Below, piece after piece: positions 15,084 to 24,694 of a stretch of 64,000 nucleotides of DNA. Source of the DNA: Pseudomonadota bacterium (lineage in GTDB: Bacteria > Desulfobacterota > Desulfovibrionia > Desulfovibrionales > Desulfovibrionaceae). Numbering within the stretch: the first letter of the stretch is position 1; the number at the start of each line of letters is the position of its first letter. The notes under the pieces were generated by a model that saw only the letters and a list, made by a program, of their open reading frames with translations, did not search any database and was not told where the DNA came from. A program made the translations under genes and the position numbers. The stretch spans positions 10,212 to 74,211 of the forward strand of contig JAEWQB010000027.1 of NCBI GenBank assembly GCA_023460395.1, written 5' to 3'.

Positions 15084-17039
15084 ATGTTGCCCACCCCCAC
15101 TCCGTCTATTCTCGTCACGTTCGACGCGCCGGATATCATCCGTCTGCTCCACAAGGCAGGCTTCACCGTGCTCTCCACGCAGCAGCCAGTGGGGGGGCTG
15201 TGCTGCAACGCCCTGCCTCAGGCCGACGCCGCGCCCACAGTCATTCTCGCGCGGCCCCATTCCGTGCCGGACATTTTGGATTCTGAGATAGTCCTGCTCG
15301 CCTTTCCCGAAGAATTTGACGACGCAGCCACGTTGCTGGACGAGGGCGCGTCAGCCATTGTACCGGAACCCTATTCTCCCACACTGCTGCTCGCGACCAT
15401 CAGAAAGGCATGGGATGACGCCCTGATGCGGCAATCGCTGCGCCGCCATCAGGAAAACGCACAGGACGCGGCCCTGCGCATTGCCGACCAGCAATTGCAC
15501 GACGAGCGAATTGTCGCTGCGGGGCACATCGTGGAAGGGCTTTCACGAGCCATGGTAGAGGCGGTGGAAGACGCCCGTTGCGCACAATATGTAGCCACGC
15601 TTCCTACCTTCGCGGCCCTGCACGAACGAAACGACAGACAGGAAAGCGGCATTGTGGCTGCCAACCGCGCCTTCCGGGAACGCTTTCTCCCTCAGGATAT
15701 CGCGGTGACACACTCGCTTCTTGCCACAAAGGCGGGGCATCCCCGCCCCACCGGTATTGAGTATCTGCAATCGCGCGATAACGCGGACTGGATAAGCCCG
15801 GTGGAAGAAACCTTTCGTTCCGGCACGGCGTGCAAGCGGTGCGAACCTATTCTCACCACCAGCGGGGAGGAACTTCCCGCGCTTATTTACACCTTTCCCA
15901 TCCCCGGAACGGACCCCACGCACGGTCTCGCACTGGAAATTGCGGTGGATCTTTCCACGGTGGAAGCGCAGCAGCAAAAACTACTCAGCGCACAGCGCGA
16001 ATACCGCAGGCTTTTTGACGAATCGCCATGCTTGATCACCGTGCAGGATCGTGATCTGCGCATAGTGGACGCAAACCGCCGCTTCCGTGATATTTTTGGC
16101 TTCACTGAAGGCCTGCACTGCTATGCGGCGTACAAACACCGTAGCGAACCCTGCCCCCATTGCCCTATCCTCAAAACGTTTGAAGACGGCCTGTCTCATG
16201 AAGGGGAAATGCAGGTCATCACCCCACGGGGAGACGCCCGCAATATTCTGGTGCAGACAGCGCCCATCACCGACGATACGGGAACCGTAACGCAGGTTAT
16301 CGAACTGGCGACGGACATTACCATGATTCGTCGCCTTCAGGATCATCTAGCCTCACTGGGCATCATGCTCGGCTCTATGTCGCACGGCATGAAGGGGCTG
16401 CTCATGGCACTGGATGGCGGCGTATACCGGGTAGAGTCCGGTCTGCGGCAGGGCGATATGGACCGGGTGGCTTCCGGCTGGCAGCAAGTGCGCGACAGAC
16501 TGAGCAGCCTACGCAAAACCGCGCTGGATATTTTAGACTACGCCCGTTCCCGTGACAGAGAACTGGGCATGGCGGATTTCCGCGTGTTTGTGGAAGATCA
16601 GGCCGAAGCCGTGCGCCATAAGGCAACAGCCCACGGTATCACGCTGCTGGTGGATACCAACGCGGCGAATGGTGCTCTGGAAGCGGATACCCACGCTCTT
16701 TCCTCCGCGCTGACCAATATTCTGGACAGCGCCGTGGACGCGTGCCTCTTCGACCCGTCCCCCAGAGAACACTCCGTGCGGCTTCGCGCGTGGCGGCAAG
16801 ACGGACTGGCCCATGTTGAGATAGAGGACAATGGCATCGGGCTGGACCAAGAAACCCGCGATGCCATGTTCACTCTGTTTTTCTCATCCAAAGGCCCGGT
16901 GGGCACGGGGATAGGCCTCTTTTACGCACACAGCGTTATCAGCAGCCATAACGGGCGCATTGAAGTGGATTCCGAAGTGGGGCGCGGCACGCGCTTTCAT
17001 ATCCAGTTGCCGCTGCGTCAAAGTGGGGCCGCGGCCTAA
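15084..17039 (+). CDS. Sensor histidine kinase with receiver-like and Cys-rich PAS domains
   Basis: The 651-residue protein has no membrane segment. Residues 1-110 resemble a receiver domain that lacks the normal acidic pocket. Two PAS-like domains follow: one ending with C250-KR-C253, and one (about 305-415) with the cysteine set HCYAAYKHRSEPCPHC (C346, C357, C360). The kinase core has a phosphoacceptor region SMSHGMKG (H434), DNGIGLD, and GTGIGLFYA. ATG 15084 follows GAGG at a suitable distance; upstream sequence in the same frame is not protein-like. The CxxC motifs suggest redox or metal sensing, which fits its place after the SQR genes. It ends 4 bp inside the convergent YhcH-like gene. 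Confidence 0.82.
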   Translation: MLPTPTPSILVTFDAPDIIRLLHKAGFTVLSTQQPVGGLCCNALPQADAAPTVILARPHSVPDILDSEIVLLAFPEEFDDAATLLDEGASAIVPEPYSPTLLLATIRKAWDDALMRQSLRRHQENAQDAALRIADQQLHDERIVAAGHIVEGLSRAMVEAVEDARCAQYVATLPTFAALHERNDRQESGIVAANRAFRERFLPQDIAVTHSLLATKAGHPRPTGIEYLQSRDNADWISPVEETFRSGTACKRCEPILTTSGEELPALIYTFPIPGTDPTHGLALEIAVDLSTVEAQQQKLLSAQREYRRLFDESPCLITVQDRDLRIVDANRRFRDIFGFTEGLHCYAAYKHRSEPCPHCPILKTFEDGLSHEGEMQVITPRGDARNILVQTAPITDDTGTVTQVIELATDITMIRRLQDHLASLGIMLGSMSHGMKGLLMALDGGVYRVESGLRQGDMDRVASGWQQVRDRLSSLRKTALDILDYARSRDRELGMADFRVFVEDQAEAVRHKATAHGITLLVDTNAANGALEADTHALSSALTNILDSAVDACLFDPSPREHSVRLRAWRQDGLAHVEIEDNGIGLDQETRDAMFTLFFSSKGPVGTGIGLFYAHSVISSHNGRIEVDSEVGRGTRFHIQLPLRQSGAAA

Positions 17040-17572
17040 ACGGCTCCAACCGGCGGCTCATTATGCCGCTCCAGCAACGAAACGCGAATTTTCACCACCA
17101 GCTTGCGCACCACGGGCAGCTCTTCCCCCATATTTTCCGGCGGGCACGCGGACAAACCGGGACAGTGCGCATCGTCTGGAAACAACGCACAAAACATTCC
17201 GCCGCCCAAGAGCACCCGCGCGGACACCTTTTCCGGCACGGCATGAAACGCCGCGTCCCGCGCCGCGTCATAGGGAGTGTCCACTGCCAGTTCCGGCGTC
17301 AGCGGCGCGTAGTCCAGCCACTCCTCGCCGCGCAGCAGGTATTGGATATCCACATACCGCTGATGCGTTTCAAACGTTTTAGTGCCTGCGGGCACCGGAG
17401 TATACTCCTCCACCACCGCGAAAACATCGGCAGTGTCATCGGGGTGGATTCCCGCAATGGGATACCGCCCCAGCGGTAGATCCGGCCCGACCCCTTCCAG
17501 AAACAAAAACGCCTGTTCCCACATCTGTCCCAGCGGATACAGCCGCCAGTTATGTACTGAATCAAAAATCAC
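17036..17572 (-). CDS. YhcH/YjgK/YiaL family protein
   Basis: The family (DUF386, cupin-like beta-barrel) is shown by the start IFDSVHNW, the segment KTFETHQRYVDIQYLLRGEEWLDYAP and the end region GGGMFCALFPDDAHCPG. Relatives act on sialic-acid or other sugar derivatives, or control biofilm formation; the exact role here is unknown. I chose GTG 17572 because GGGAGG lies 6 bp upstream and homologues begin at this point; a longer frame from 17674 would add an Arg-rich tail that does not look coding. The product is then 178 residues. It converges with, and slightly overlaps, the kinase gene. Confidence 0.78.
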   Translation of the reverse strand: MIFDSVHNWRLYPLGQMWEQAFLFLEGVGPDLPLGRYPIAGIHPDDTADVFAVVEEYTPVPAGTKTFETHQRYVDIQYLLRGEEWLDYAPLTPELAVDTPYDAARDAAFHAVPEKVSARVLLGGGMFCALFPDDAHCPGLSACPPENMGEELPVVRKLVVKIRVSLLERHNEPPVGAV

Positions 17573-17922
17573 AAAGGCCTCCCTTCTTGCCGCCAAACGC
17601 GGACGCAAACCATATCTTCGCGGACGGGTGAAAGGCTCCGCCGGGAATCGCGCACGGCGCAACTCTGTGCGCACTCATGCGCCATTTCCACTCCGCTGTA
17701 AACATATCTCCCCCGCTCCCGCCACCCCAGCCGCAGATTGTCCGCGAATGTAACCGGATTGCCCCAGAAAACGCGCTATATATACACGGAGAAGGAAAAA
17801 TAGGGCATGTATCTTTTTTATACATCCCATGAATTTCCGTTGACTCCCCCCGCCATTCCGACAAAGAATGAGCCGCTACCATACCGGGGGTTCTCCCCCC
17901 CACACCGCAACCGGAGACAGCC
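17573..17922. other. Intergenic region with an inverted repeat
   Basis: This 350-bp divergent region holds the inverted repeat ATGTAT-N7-ATACAT at 17807-17825 and a TTGACT box near 17839, possible control elements of the RND pump genes. No further gene was recognised. Confidence 0.45.
17807..17825. promoter_or_regulatory. Inverted repeat upstream of the RND pump
   Basis: ATGTAT and ATACAT flank a T-rich 7-base spacer, about 100 bp before the adaptor gene. Dyads of this kind are typical of TetR- or MarR-type operators, but no regulator gene is adjacent, so the assignment is weak. Confidence 0.35.
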
Positions 17923-19266
17923 GTGAGCCGCATCGCCTCCCCTGCCCGCGTCCTTTCAGAGTATAGCACACCATACACGCACTTCCGCATGCGCCCCCCG
18001 GCACGCCCCTATGCTTTAGGCTTGCTCCTCGCACTTTGCCTGTTGCTTACCGCATGTGGCGAAGAAACAACAGCCCGGCGTGCCGCATCTGCCGTTCCCG
18101 TGAATATCGCGGTGGTGCGGCAGGCCAACACGCCATTTTTTGTCAATGCGGTGGGGAATGTGCAGGCGCAAGCCACCGTGGCCATAAAAACACAGGTTGG
18201 CGGAACCATTGTGGAACAACGCGTCCGCGATGGCGAAAAAGTTCAGGAAGGCGACCTGCTCTTTCGGCTGGACCCGCGCCCCTTTGAGCTTGCCATACGC
18301 GAAGCGCAGGCCCGGCTGGACCGGAACCGGGTGCTGCTGGATAAGGCGACAAAAGACTTGCGTCGCTACTCCCAGTTGAATGACATCAATGTGGTCGCGC
18401 AGGAGCAGTACGATAAAACCTATGCCGACACCAAGTCACTGGAAAGTGATATCCAGCTCAACGTAGCCACACTGGAACGCGCAAAGCTGGACCTTGCCTA
18501 TACGGTTATCACCGCGCCTATCTCCGGTGTGGTAGGCATGGTGGAAGTCACTGAGGGCAATGTCATTAAGGCCAACGATGATCGCACGCTATGCGTCATT
18601 AATCAGTTGGAACCTATCAGCATTTCTTTTGCCTTGCCGGAAAAATATCTGCCCGACCTCATGAAGGTGATGCGGGGTGGCACTGTGCCCGTATCCATCC
18701 TCCCCACCTCTTCCGACGCCGCAGACCCGCGGGATGCCGATGCGACGCTCACAGCATCACTCTCCGCCATGGACAATGCCGTGGATACCACCACAGGCAC
18801 CATACGGCTCCGTGCGCAGTACGCAAACGACGATCGCAGCCTCTGGCCCGGTCAATTTGTGCGGGTGGGGCTGGTGCTGCGGGAACGTACCAATGCGATT
18901 CTTGTCCCCACGGTAGCCGTGTTGGACGGCATAGAAGGATCGTATGTCTATGTTATTACCCCGGACAACGTTGCCGAGGCCCGTCCCATTCGCGTTGATT
19001 TTCTTTCCGGCGATACAACCGTAGTCGCTTCCGGTCTGACGGCGGGCGAGCAGGTTGTGCTGGATGGGCATGTCCGCCTCGCGCCCGGCACTCGCGTGGA
19101 TATCCGCCACATTGCTCCCGCACCCCAAGAGCCGGGGCAACCCCGCTCCGTCGCGCCAGCGGCGATACAGGCAGCGGACGTCACTCCCGCGCCTGAAACA
19201 CACGGGAGCGGAAACAACGTTGTCACGGGAAAGAGCAACGGCGCAACCGCCGCCGGGGAACGGTAG
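17923..19266 (+). CDS. RND efflux periplasmic adaptor lipoprotein
   Basis: The 447-residue protein is a membrane-fusion protein: lipoprotein signal (ALGLLLALCLLLTAC, lipobox LLTAC), lipoyl-like half-motifs VAIKTQVGGTIVEQRVRDGEKVQEGD and LDLAYTVITAPISGVVG around a coiled-coil hairpin, then the beta-barrel and membrane-proximal domains. GTG 17923 has CGGAGA at a proper distance; ATG 17989 would give a more normal n-region to the signal peptide but lacks a ribosome site, so the start is uncertain by 22 residues. It links the inner-membrane pump encoded 2 bp downstream to an outer-membrane channel not present in the window. The C-terminal 45 residues are an Ala/Pro/Gly-rich tail. Confidence 0.87.
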   Translation: MSRIASPARVLSEYSTPYTHFRMRPPARPYALGLLLALCLLLTACGEETTARRAASAVPVNIAVVRQANTPFFVNAVGNVQAQATVAIKTQVGGTIVEQRVRDGEKVQEGDLLFRLDPRPFELAIREAQARLDRNRVLLDKATKDLRRYSQLNDINVVAQEQYDKTYADTKSLESDIQLNVATLERAKLDLAYTVITAPISGVVGMVEVTEGNVIKANDDRTLCVINQLEPISISFALPEKYLPDLMKVMRGGTVPVSILPTSSDAADPRDADATLTASLSAMDNAVDTTTGTIRLRAQYANDDRSLWPGQFVRVGLVLRERTNAILVPTVAVLDGIEGSYVYVITPDNVAEARPIRVDFLSGDTTVVASGLTAGEQVVLDGHVRLAPGTRVDIRHIAPAPQEPGQPRSVAPAAIQAADVTPAPETHGSGNNVVTGKSNGATAAGER

Positions 19267-19268
19267 CC

Positions 19269-22200
19269 ATGAATCCATCCGCCATTTTTGTTAACCGCCC
19301 GGTCATGACCACGCTGGTCATGCTTGCGCTGCTTCTTTTCGGCATCATGGCGTATGAACGTCTCCCCGTGAGCGACCTGCCCAACGTGGACTTTCCCACC
19401 ATTGAAGTTTCAGCGGAACTGTCTGGTGCCAACCCGGAGACTATGGCGTCCTCGGTCGCCACGCCGTTGGAAAAACAATTTTCCACCATCGCGGGTCTGG
19501 ACTCCATGTCTTCCGTCAGCTCTCTGGGCAGAACCCGCGTTACCTTGCAGTTCAACCTTGATAAAAATATTGATAACGCGGCGCTGGATGTGCAGTCATC
19601 CATCACCGCCGCCATGCGCAACCTACCGGAAGATCTGGACTCTCCCCCCACCTTCCGCAAGGTGAATCCGGCGGACTTTCCTATTCTCTATCTGGCTATT
19701 TCCTCCCCCACCATGCGGTTGTCGGACGTGAATGAGTACGCCGAAAGCATGATGGCGCAGCGGATATCCATGGTAAACGGCGTTGCGCAGGTGTCGGTAT
19801 ACGGCTCCAAAAAATACGCAGTGCGTATCCAGCTCAACCCGGAGGCACTGGCCTCGCGGGAACTGGGCGTTGACGAGGTAGCTACTGCGGTGCGCAATGG
19901 CAATGTGAATTTGCCCGTGGGTACCATTTCCGGCACATCGCGGGAATATTCCGTGCGGTCGGGCGGACAACTGATGGATGCCGCCAGCTACCGCCCGCTC
20001 ATTGTGGCGTGGCGTAACGGCTCGCCCGTGCGGCTGGGCGAAGTGGCGACCATAACCGACAGTGTGGAAAGCACCCGCCGCCTCAACTGGCATAGCGGCA
20101 CCCCCGGCATGGTGCTCGCCATTCAGCGCCAGCCCGGTTCCAACACGGTGGCAGTGGCGGACGCCGTGCGGAACCTGCTGCCGGAATTTCGCGGTATGCT
20201 GCCCGCAGCCGTTAATCTGGACGTATTGTATGACCGTTCCGAATCCATCAAAGAATCCGTAGCGGACGTAAAATTCACCCTTGTCCTGACCATATGCCTT
20301 GTCATCATGGTAATTTTTCTGTTCCTGCGCAAGGTAACAGCCACCATTATCCCCGGTCTGGCGCTGCCGCTTTCCATTGTCGGCTCCTTTGCGGTTATGC
20401 ATCTGATGGACTTCAGTCTGGACAACATTTCCCTCATGGCGCTCACGCTGTCAGTGGGGTTTGTGGTGGACGACGCCATTGTCATGCTGGAAAATATTGT
20501 GCGGCACCAAGAAATGGGCAAAACCGTGCGCGCGGCGGTTATGGATGGCTCGCGGGAAATTGCCTTCACCATCATTTCCATGACGATATCACTCGCCGCC
20601 GTGTTCATCCCCGTGCTCTTTATGGGCGGGGTGGTGGGCAGACTGTTCCATGAATTCGCGGTAACTATTTCCGCCGCCATTCTTCTTTCCGGCGTTGTTT
20701 CACTCACACTCACGCCCATGCTGTGCGGACTCATTCTGCGGCCCCACCGCGACAACCAGACCCACGGACGGTTCTACAACACCATGGAACGCCTGTTTGA
20801 GGCATGGCGGCGCGGCTACGAGGTCACTCTCTTTTCATGCGTGCGCCATCACAGGCTCACCATGCTGATATCAGTGGCACTATTGGCCCTGACGGCATGG
20901 ATGTTCGCCATTATTCCCAAAGGCTTTTTACCGCAGGAAGACACCGGTAGACTACAGGCCTCGTTGGTCTATGAGGAAGGCATTGCCTTTGATACTCTGG
21001 TCCGGCGGCAAAAAGAACTGATGGCGGTGCTGGACGCCGAACCTACGGTGGTGGGATATATGTCCGTGGCCGGGGCAGGTGGTCCCAACTCTGCCAGCAA
21101 CGCAGGGCGGCTGATGCTTACGCTGGCTCCCCACGCCGAACGCACGGAATCTGCGGATCAGATACTCCAACGTCTGCGCGGCAAACTGGCACAGGTTCCG
21201 GGGGTGCAGGTGTATCTGCAAAACCCGCCATCCATCCGCATCGGCGGCAGAACAAGCAAGGCATTATACCAGTTCACCTTGCAAAGCCCGGATATCCGCA
21301 CGCTGTACGACGCCGCCACCGCGCTGGAATCACGCCTGAGCGGGCTGCCCGATTTGCAGGACGTATCTTCGGATATGGAACTGAAAAACCCGGAACTCCA
21401 ACTGGTCATTAACCGCGACAAAGCCTCCGCATTGGGCGTCAGCGCTTACCAGATAGAGGATGCGCTAGCCACCAGCTTTGGCAACCGGCGCATCTCCAGC
21501 ATTTACGCGTCCACAGACACCTACCGGGTCATCATGGAGCTTGCGCCGGAATATCAGGCGAATCCAGACGCCCTTTCCTACCTGCACGTGCGATCCGCCG
21601 ATGGCAAACTCGTGCCGTTGGACACTCTTGTGGACCGCACCATGAGCGTGGGTCCGCTTTCCGTGAACCACTCCGGTCAGATGACCTCGGCTACCATATC
21701 GTTCAACCTGCGCCCCGGCATTTCCCTAGGGCAGGCTATGCAGCAGGTGGAGGCTGTGGCCGCGGAAGTCGTGCCCCCGTCTGTTTCCACCAGTTTTCAG
21801 GGAGAAGCACAGGCCTTTCAGGATTCCCTCAAGGGGCTTGCCCTGCTGCTGGGAATCTCGGTGCTGGTCATCTACATTGTTCTGGGTATTTTGTATGAAA
21901 GCTTCATCCACCCGCTGACCATTCTTTCCGGGCTGCCTTCTGCCGGGGTGGGAGCGCTGGCAACGCTTATGCTCTTCCGGGTGGACCTGAATCTGTACGG
22001 ATTTGTGGGCATTATCATGCTTATCGGCATAGTGAAAAAAAATGCCATTATGATGATCGACTTCGCGCTGGAAGCCCAGCGGGGGAGAGGGCTGGACGCA
22101 CGCACGGCGATCTGCGAGGGCGCTATCGTGCGTTTTCGGCCTATCATGATGACCACACTAGCCGCGCTTATGGGCACGCTGCCCATAGCCCTCGGTTTCG

Positions 22201-22373
22201 GCGCAGGGGCAGAAGCGCGTCGTCCGCTCGGCCTCGCCGTGGTTGGCGGATTGCTGGTTTCTCAGCTACTCACGCTCTACTTCACTCCCGTCTACTATAT
22301 GTATCTTGAGAGTGCGCAACAACGGGTGCGCCGCCTGTTCGGAAAAACGACTCCGGCTAACCCCGCCCCCTAG
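19269..22373 (+). CDS. RND multidrug efflux permease (AcrB/MdtB-like)
   Basis: The 1034-residue protein has the full RND plan: N-terminal helix (FVNRPVMTTLVMLALLLFGI), a first porter loop, a block of membrane helices including the proton-relay segment SVGFVVDDAIVMLENI with the paired Asp, a second helix TM7, a second porter loop and a final helical block ending in GLLVSQLLTLYFTPVYY. The sequence pattern is that of the MdtB/MdtC/HAE1 group. It uses the proton gradient to export drugs, detergents or metabolites. It begins 2 bp after the adaptor stop and is clearly co-transcribed with it. No local regulator or TolC homologue is present. Confidence 0.92.
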   Translation: MNPSAIFVNRPVMTTLVMLALLLFGIMAYERLPVSDLPNVDFPTIEVSAELSGANPETMASSVATPLEKQFSTIAGLDSMSSVSSLGRTRVTLQFNLDKNIDNAALDVQSSITAAMRNLPEDLDSPPTFRKVNPADFPILYLAISSPTMRLSDVNEYAESMMAQRISMVNGVAQVSVYGSKKYAVRIQLNPEALASRELGVDEVATAVRNGNVNLPVGTISGTSREYSVRSGGQLMDAASYRPLIVAWRNGSPVRLGEVATITDSVESTRRLNWHSGTPGMVLAIQRQPGSNTVAVADAVRNLLPEFRGMLPAAVNLDVLYDRSESIKESVADVKFTLVLTICLVIMVIFLFLRKVTATIIPGLALPLSIVGSFAVMHLMDFSLDNISLMALTLSVGFVVDDAIVMLENIVRHQEMGKTVRAAVMDGSREIAFTIISMTISLAAVFIPVLFMGGVVGRLFHEFAVTISAAILLSGVVSLTLTPMLCGLILRPHRDNQTHGRFYNTMERLFEAWRRGYEVTLFSCVRHHRLTMLISVALLALTAWMFAIIPKGFLPQEDTGRLQASLVYEEGIAFDTLVRRQKELMAVLDAEPTVVGYMSVAGAGGPNSASNAGRLMLTLAPHAERTESADQILQRLRGKLAQVPGVQVYLQNPPSIRIGGRTSKALYQFTLQSPDIRTLYDAATALESRLSGLPDLQDVSSDMELKNPELQLVINRDKASALGVSAYQIEDALATSFGNRRISSIYASTDTYRVIMELAPEYQANPDALSYLHVRSADGKLVPLDTLVDRTMSVGPLSVNHSGQMTSATISFNLRPGISLGQAMQQVEAVAAEVVPPSVSTSFQGEAQAFQDSLKGLALLLGISVLVIYIVLGILYESFIHPLTILSGLPSAGVGALATLMLFRVDLNLYGFVGIIMLIGIVKKNAIMMIDFALEAQRGRGLDARTAICEGAIVRFRPIMMTTLAALMGTLPIALGFGAGAEARRPLGLAVVGGLLVSQLLTLYFTPVYYMYLESAQQRVRRLFGKTTPANPAP

Positions 22374-22527
22374 ATGACGGGAAGCCTGATGGCAGTCGGA
22401 TGGGCAGCCGGGCGGGAGCCAGCCCGTTGGTCGGACAACCGGACAACCGACAGACAGCCGCGCACAATACCGTCAGCGCCAGCCCGCGATTTGCTTCCAC
22501 AGACTGGCGCGACGGGGTGAGAACGCT

Positions 22528-23703
22528 TTAGTATTGGTAAGATTCCGGTCGCTGCGTATCAGGATACGGCAAAAGTTCTGACACCATGCGCAACTCCACC
22601 CGCCCCTTTTCCGGCTGCACACCGCACAGAATACCGCGCCCGAATTCAAACAGAAACTGCCGGTCATCGGCATTGGGAGCCAGTACGGACCCGTCCGGCC
22701 CCACGGCGATTACTGCGCGGAATTCGTACTCCCCTTCGGATATAGCCTTGAGCGTCGCCGTGCGGATGGCGCTTTCCGACTCCCGGAACTGCGCATTTTC
22801 CACATTGCACCCGGTGACAATTTTTCCAGAACGGGTCAGCACTGCCGCGCCTATCGGAGTTTTGGAATATGGGGCATAGGCATTTATAGCGGCCCCTTTG
22901 GCAGCCAGATAGAGCTTCTGGTAATCTTCAGGATATACTTCGGGCACAAACCACTTGCGGTATATCCGGTCATACTCGCCGCTCTGCATCACGCGCAGCA
23001 TGCCCCGGTTAATCATCGCCAGCAGGTCGCCCGCCTCGCGGTTTACCGCAAAATACATATCCGTCACCGTTAACGGCGTGCCCACGGCGCTAATGGCCCC
23101 CAGCTTCAACTTATTGATATAATAATAGGCCGTCTGCACCGGACCGCCATAGGCAACCACTTCGTCGTTAGCCAAAGCTTTCAGGGCTTCGATCTTGTTC
23201 TTGTATAATTTTATATTCAGCCCGCCAAAATTTTCCAGCACGCGCTGCTGGTAGGAACCTTTCTCCACAGAGACGGTCTGCCCGCGCAGCAACGAAATAT
23301 TCCCCACCCGCGCGGCGGGTTTGGTGAAAAGCTTAATCTGCATAGGCATGGTGGGTTTTTCGGAAAAACTGTACAGCAACAACCGTTGCTCCGTTTTCGC
23401 CATGCCGGACGATATCTGTATAGTCCCACCGGAAAGTTCCACCTGCACCTTGTCCCATTCCAAGGGGCGCATGGTCAGCCGCACATTTTCTTCACGCAGC
23501 ACGGCTTGAAGGAGATCCACATCAAACCCCGCGGGTTTGCCCTGCGCTTCTTCAAAGCTATATGGCGGATGCTCCCGGTCAAACCCGTATACCACTTTCA
23601 GGGGCGCATCAGCACGCGCCACCTCCGGCTGGAACACGGGAAGTCCCAACGAAACAAGGAACAAGGCGCACAGGGCGGCTCGTATAATGACAGACAAGGG
23701 CAT
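22528..23703 (-). CDS. Periplasmic solute-binding domain fused to an inactive cytidine-deaminase fold
   Basis: The 391-residue protein has a signal peptide (about residues 1-31, VARA cleavage region), a family 3 amino-acid-type solute-binding domain (about 33-258; HPPYSFEE, KPAGFDVDLLQAVL, GEYDRIYRKWF), then a second domain (about 263-382) that follows cytidine deaminase closely: NAYAPYSKTPIGAAVLT, GCNVENAQF, RTATLKAISEGEYEF, MVSELLP. The nucleoside-binding Asn300 and Glu302 of NVEN are kept. The zinc and catalytic residues are all lost: Cys of CAE is Ser311, the catalytic Glu is Ile313, and PCGAC reads PNADD (Asn344, Asp347). The frame is unbroken, so this is not a frameshift artefact. ATG 23703 follows AGGAG. 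It is monocistronic with no transporter genes beside it; a nucleoside-sensing or binding role is inference. Confidence 0.85.
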   Translation of the reverse strand: MPLSVIIRAALCALFLVSLGLPVFQPEVARADAPLKVVYGFDREHPPYSFEEAQGKPAGFDVDLLQAVLREENVRLTMRPLEWDKVQVELSGGTIQISSGMAKTEQRLLLYSFSEKPTMPMQIKLFTKPAARVGNISLLRGQTVSVEKGSYQQRVLENFGGLNIKLYKNKIEALKALANDEVVAYGGPVQTAYYYINKLKLGAISAVGTPLTVTDMYFAVNREAGDLLAMINRGMLRVMQSGEYDRIYRKWFVPEVYPEDYQKLYLAAKGAAINAYAPYSKTPIGAAVLTRSGKIVTGCNVENAQFRESESAIRTATLKAISEGEYEFRAVIAVGPDGSVLAPNADDRQFLFEFGRGILCGVQPEKGRVELRMVSELLPYPDTQRPESYQY

Positions 23704-23931
23704 GGCATTCTCCTGCGCAAAGAAAAGAGTTCTTTCTCCCTTTTCGGACAACCCGGGAAAAACTGTAGGGAACCACGCTACTCACATTTCGGACAGACCG
23801 CAGCGCAATCTTCCCACTCAGGCAGTGTAGCAGCCGCCAGCGTGCCTTGCCAAGAACCGATGCCAGTGCTAGCCCGATTCCGAGGAATGAGAAAACCTGC
23901 GGCAGACGCCGCGCAACCAAGGAGAAAACCC

Positions 23932-24681
23932 GTGAGCGCCATAAATACGCCGGACGGCACACGCGCCACCGCTTCCACATGGGGCGCTCCCGCCGTTTTT
24001 TCGGTAACGCCGGAGCCTGAGACAGCCGGTGCGCCCTCTTGCTCTGAAATAATCCCCCCCAGAGCTGCCTCTTGCGCCACCCGACCGGATAACGGCACGG
24101 AGCCAGCCGTCTCGCCTGACATCTCGCCTGACATCACATATGCCGCCACGTCCGCCATCGCACCCGTTGCCACGCAGATTGCCGCGCTGGGAAAACTCCT
24201 CGCCGGCCACGGCCTCACCCTTGGCACAGCGGAATCCTGCACGGGTGGGCTTATTGCCGCCCGTTGCACCGATATTTCCGGCTCTTCCGCGTGGTTTTCC
24301 GGCGGCATCGTCTCGTATGCCAACTCGGTAAAGGAAGCTGTTCTGGGGGTTCCTGCCGACATGCTCCGCACACACGGCGCGGTCAGCGAGCCGGTGGTCC
24401 TATCCATGGCGCGCGGGGCGCAACGGGTGTTAGGTGTTGACTGCGCCGTGGCGGTTTCCGGCGTTGCCGGTCCCACGGGCGGCACTCCCGACAAACCCGT
24501 AGGCACCGTGTGGGTGGCTATTGCCGTACCCGAATCACTGCTCCCGCAGGGTGCGGAAGCGGAGTGCCATCATTTTTCCGGGAAACGCGGAGAAGTGCGC
24601 GATCAGACGGTATATGCAGCCATATCCCGTCTGTTGAGCCTCTTCTCCCCAGAGGGAACGGAGGCGGACGAAGGGCGGTGA
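23932..24681 (+). CDS. pncC: Nicotinamide-nucleotide amidohydrolase (CinA C-terminal type)
   Basis: Residues from about 80 to 240 form the CinA C-terminal/PncC domain: LTLGTAESCTGGLIAAR, SSAWFSGGIVSYANSVKEAVLGV, GAVSEPVV, and VSGVAGPTGGTPDKPVGTVWVA. PncC deamidates nicotinamide mononucleotide to nicotinate mononucleotide in NAD recycling. I chose GTG 23932 because AAGGAG stands 7 bp upstream; the frame runs open far upstream through the opposite gene and cannot be used to set the start. This leaves an unusual 80-residue Ala/Pro/Thr-rich N-terminal extension before the domain. It ends 13 bp from the convergent REC-STAS gene. Confidence 0.85.
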   Translation: MSAINTPDGTRATASTWGAPAVFSVTPEPETAGAPSCSEIIPPRAASCATRPDNGTEPAVSPDISPDITYAATSAIAPVATQIAALGKLLAGHGLTLGTAESCTGGLIAARCTDISGSSAWFSGGIVSYANSVKEAVLGVPADMLRTHGAVSEPVVLSMARGAQRVLGVDCAVAVSGVAGPTGGTPDKPVGTVWVAIAVPESLLPQGAEAECHHFSGKRGEVRDQTVYAAISRLLSLFSPEGTEADEGR

Positions 24682-24694
24682 GGCCGCGCCGAGG

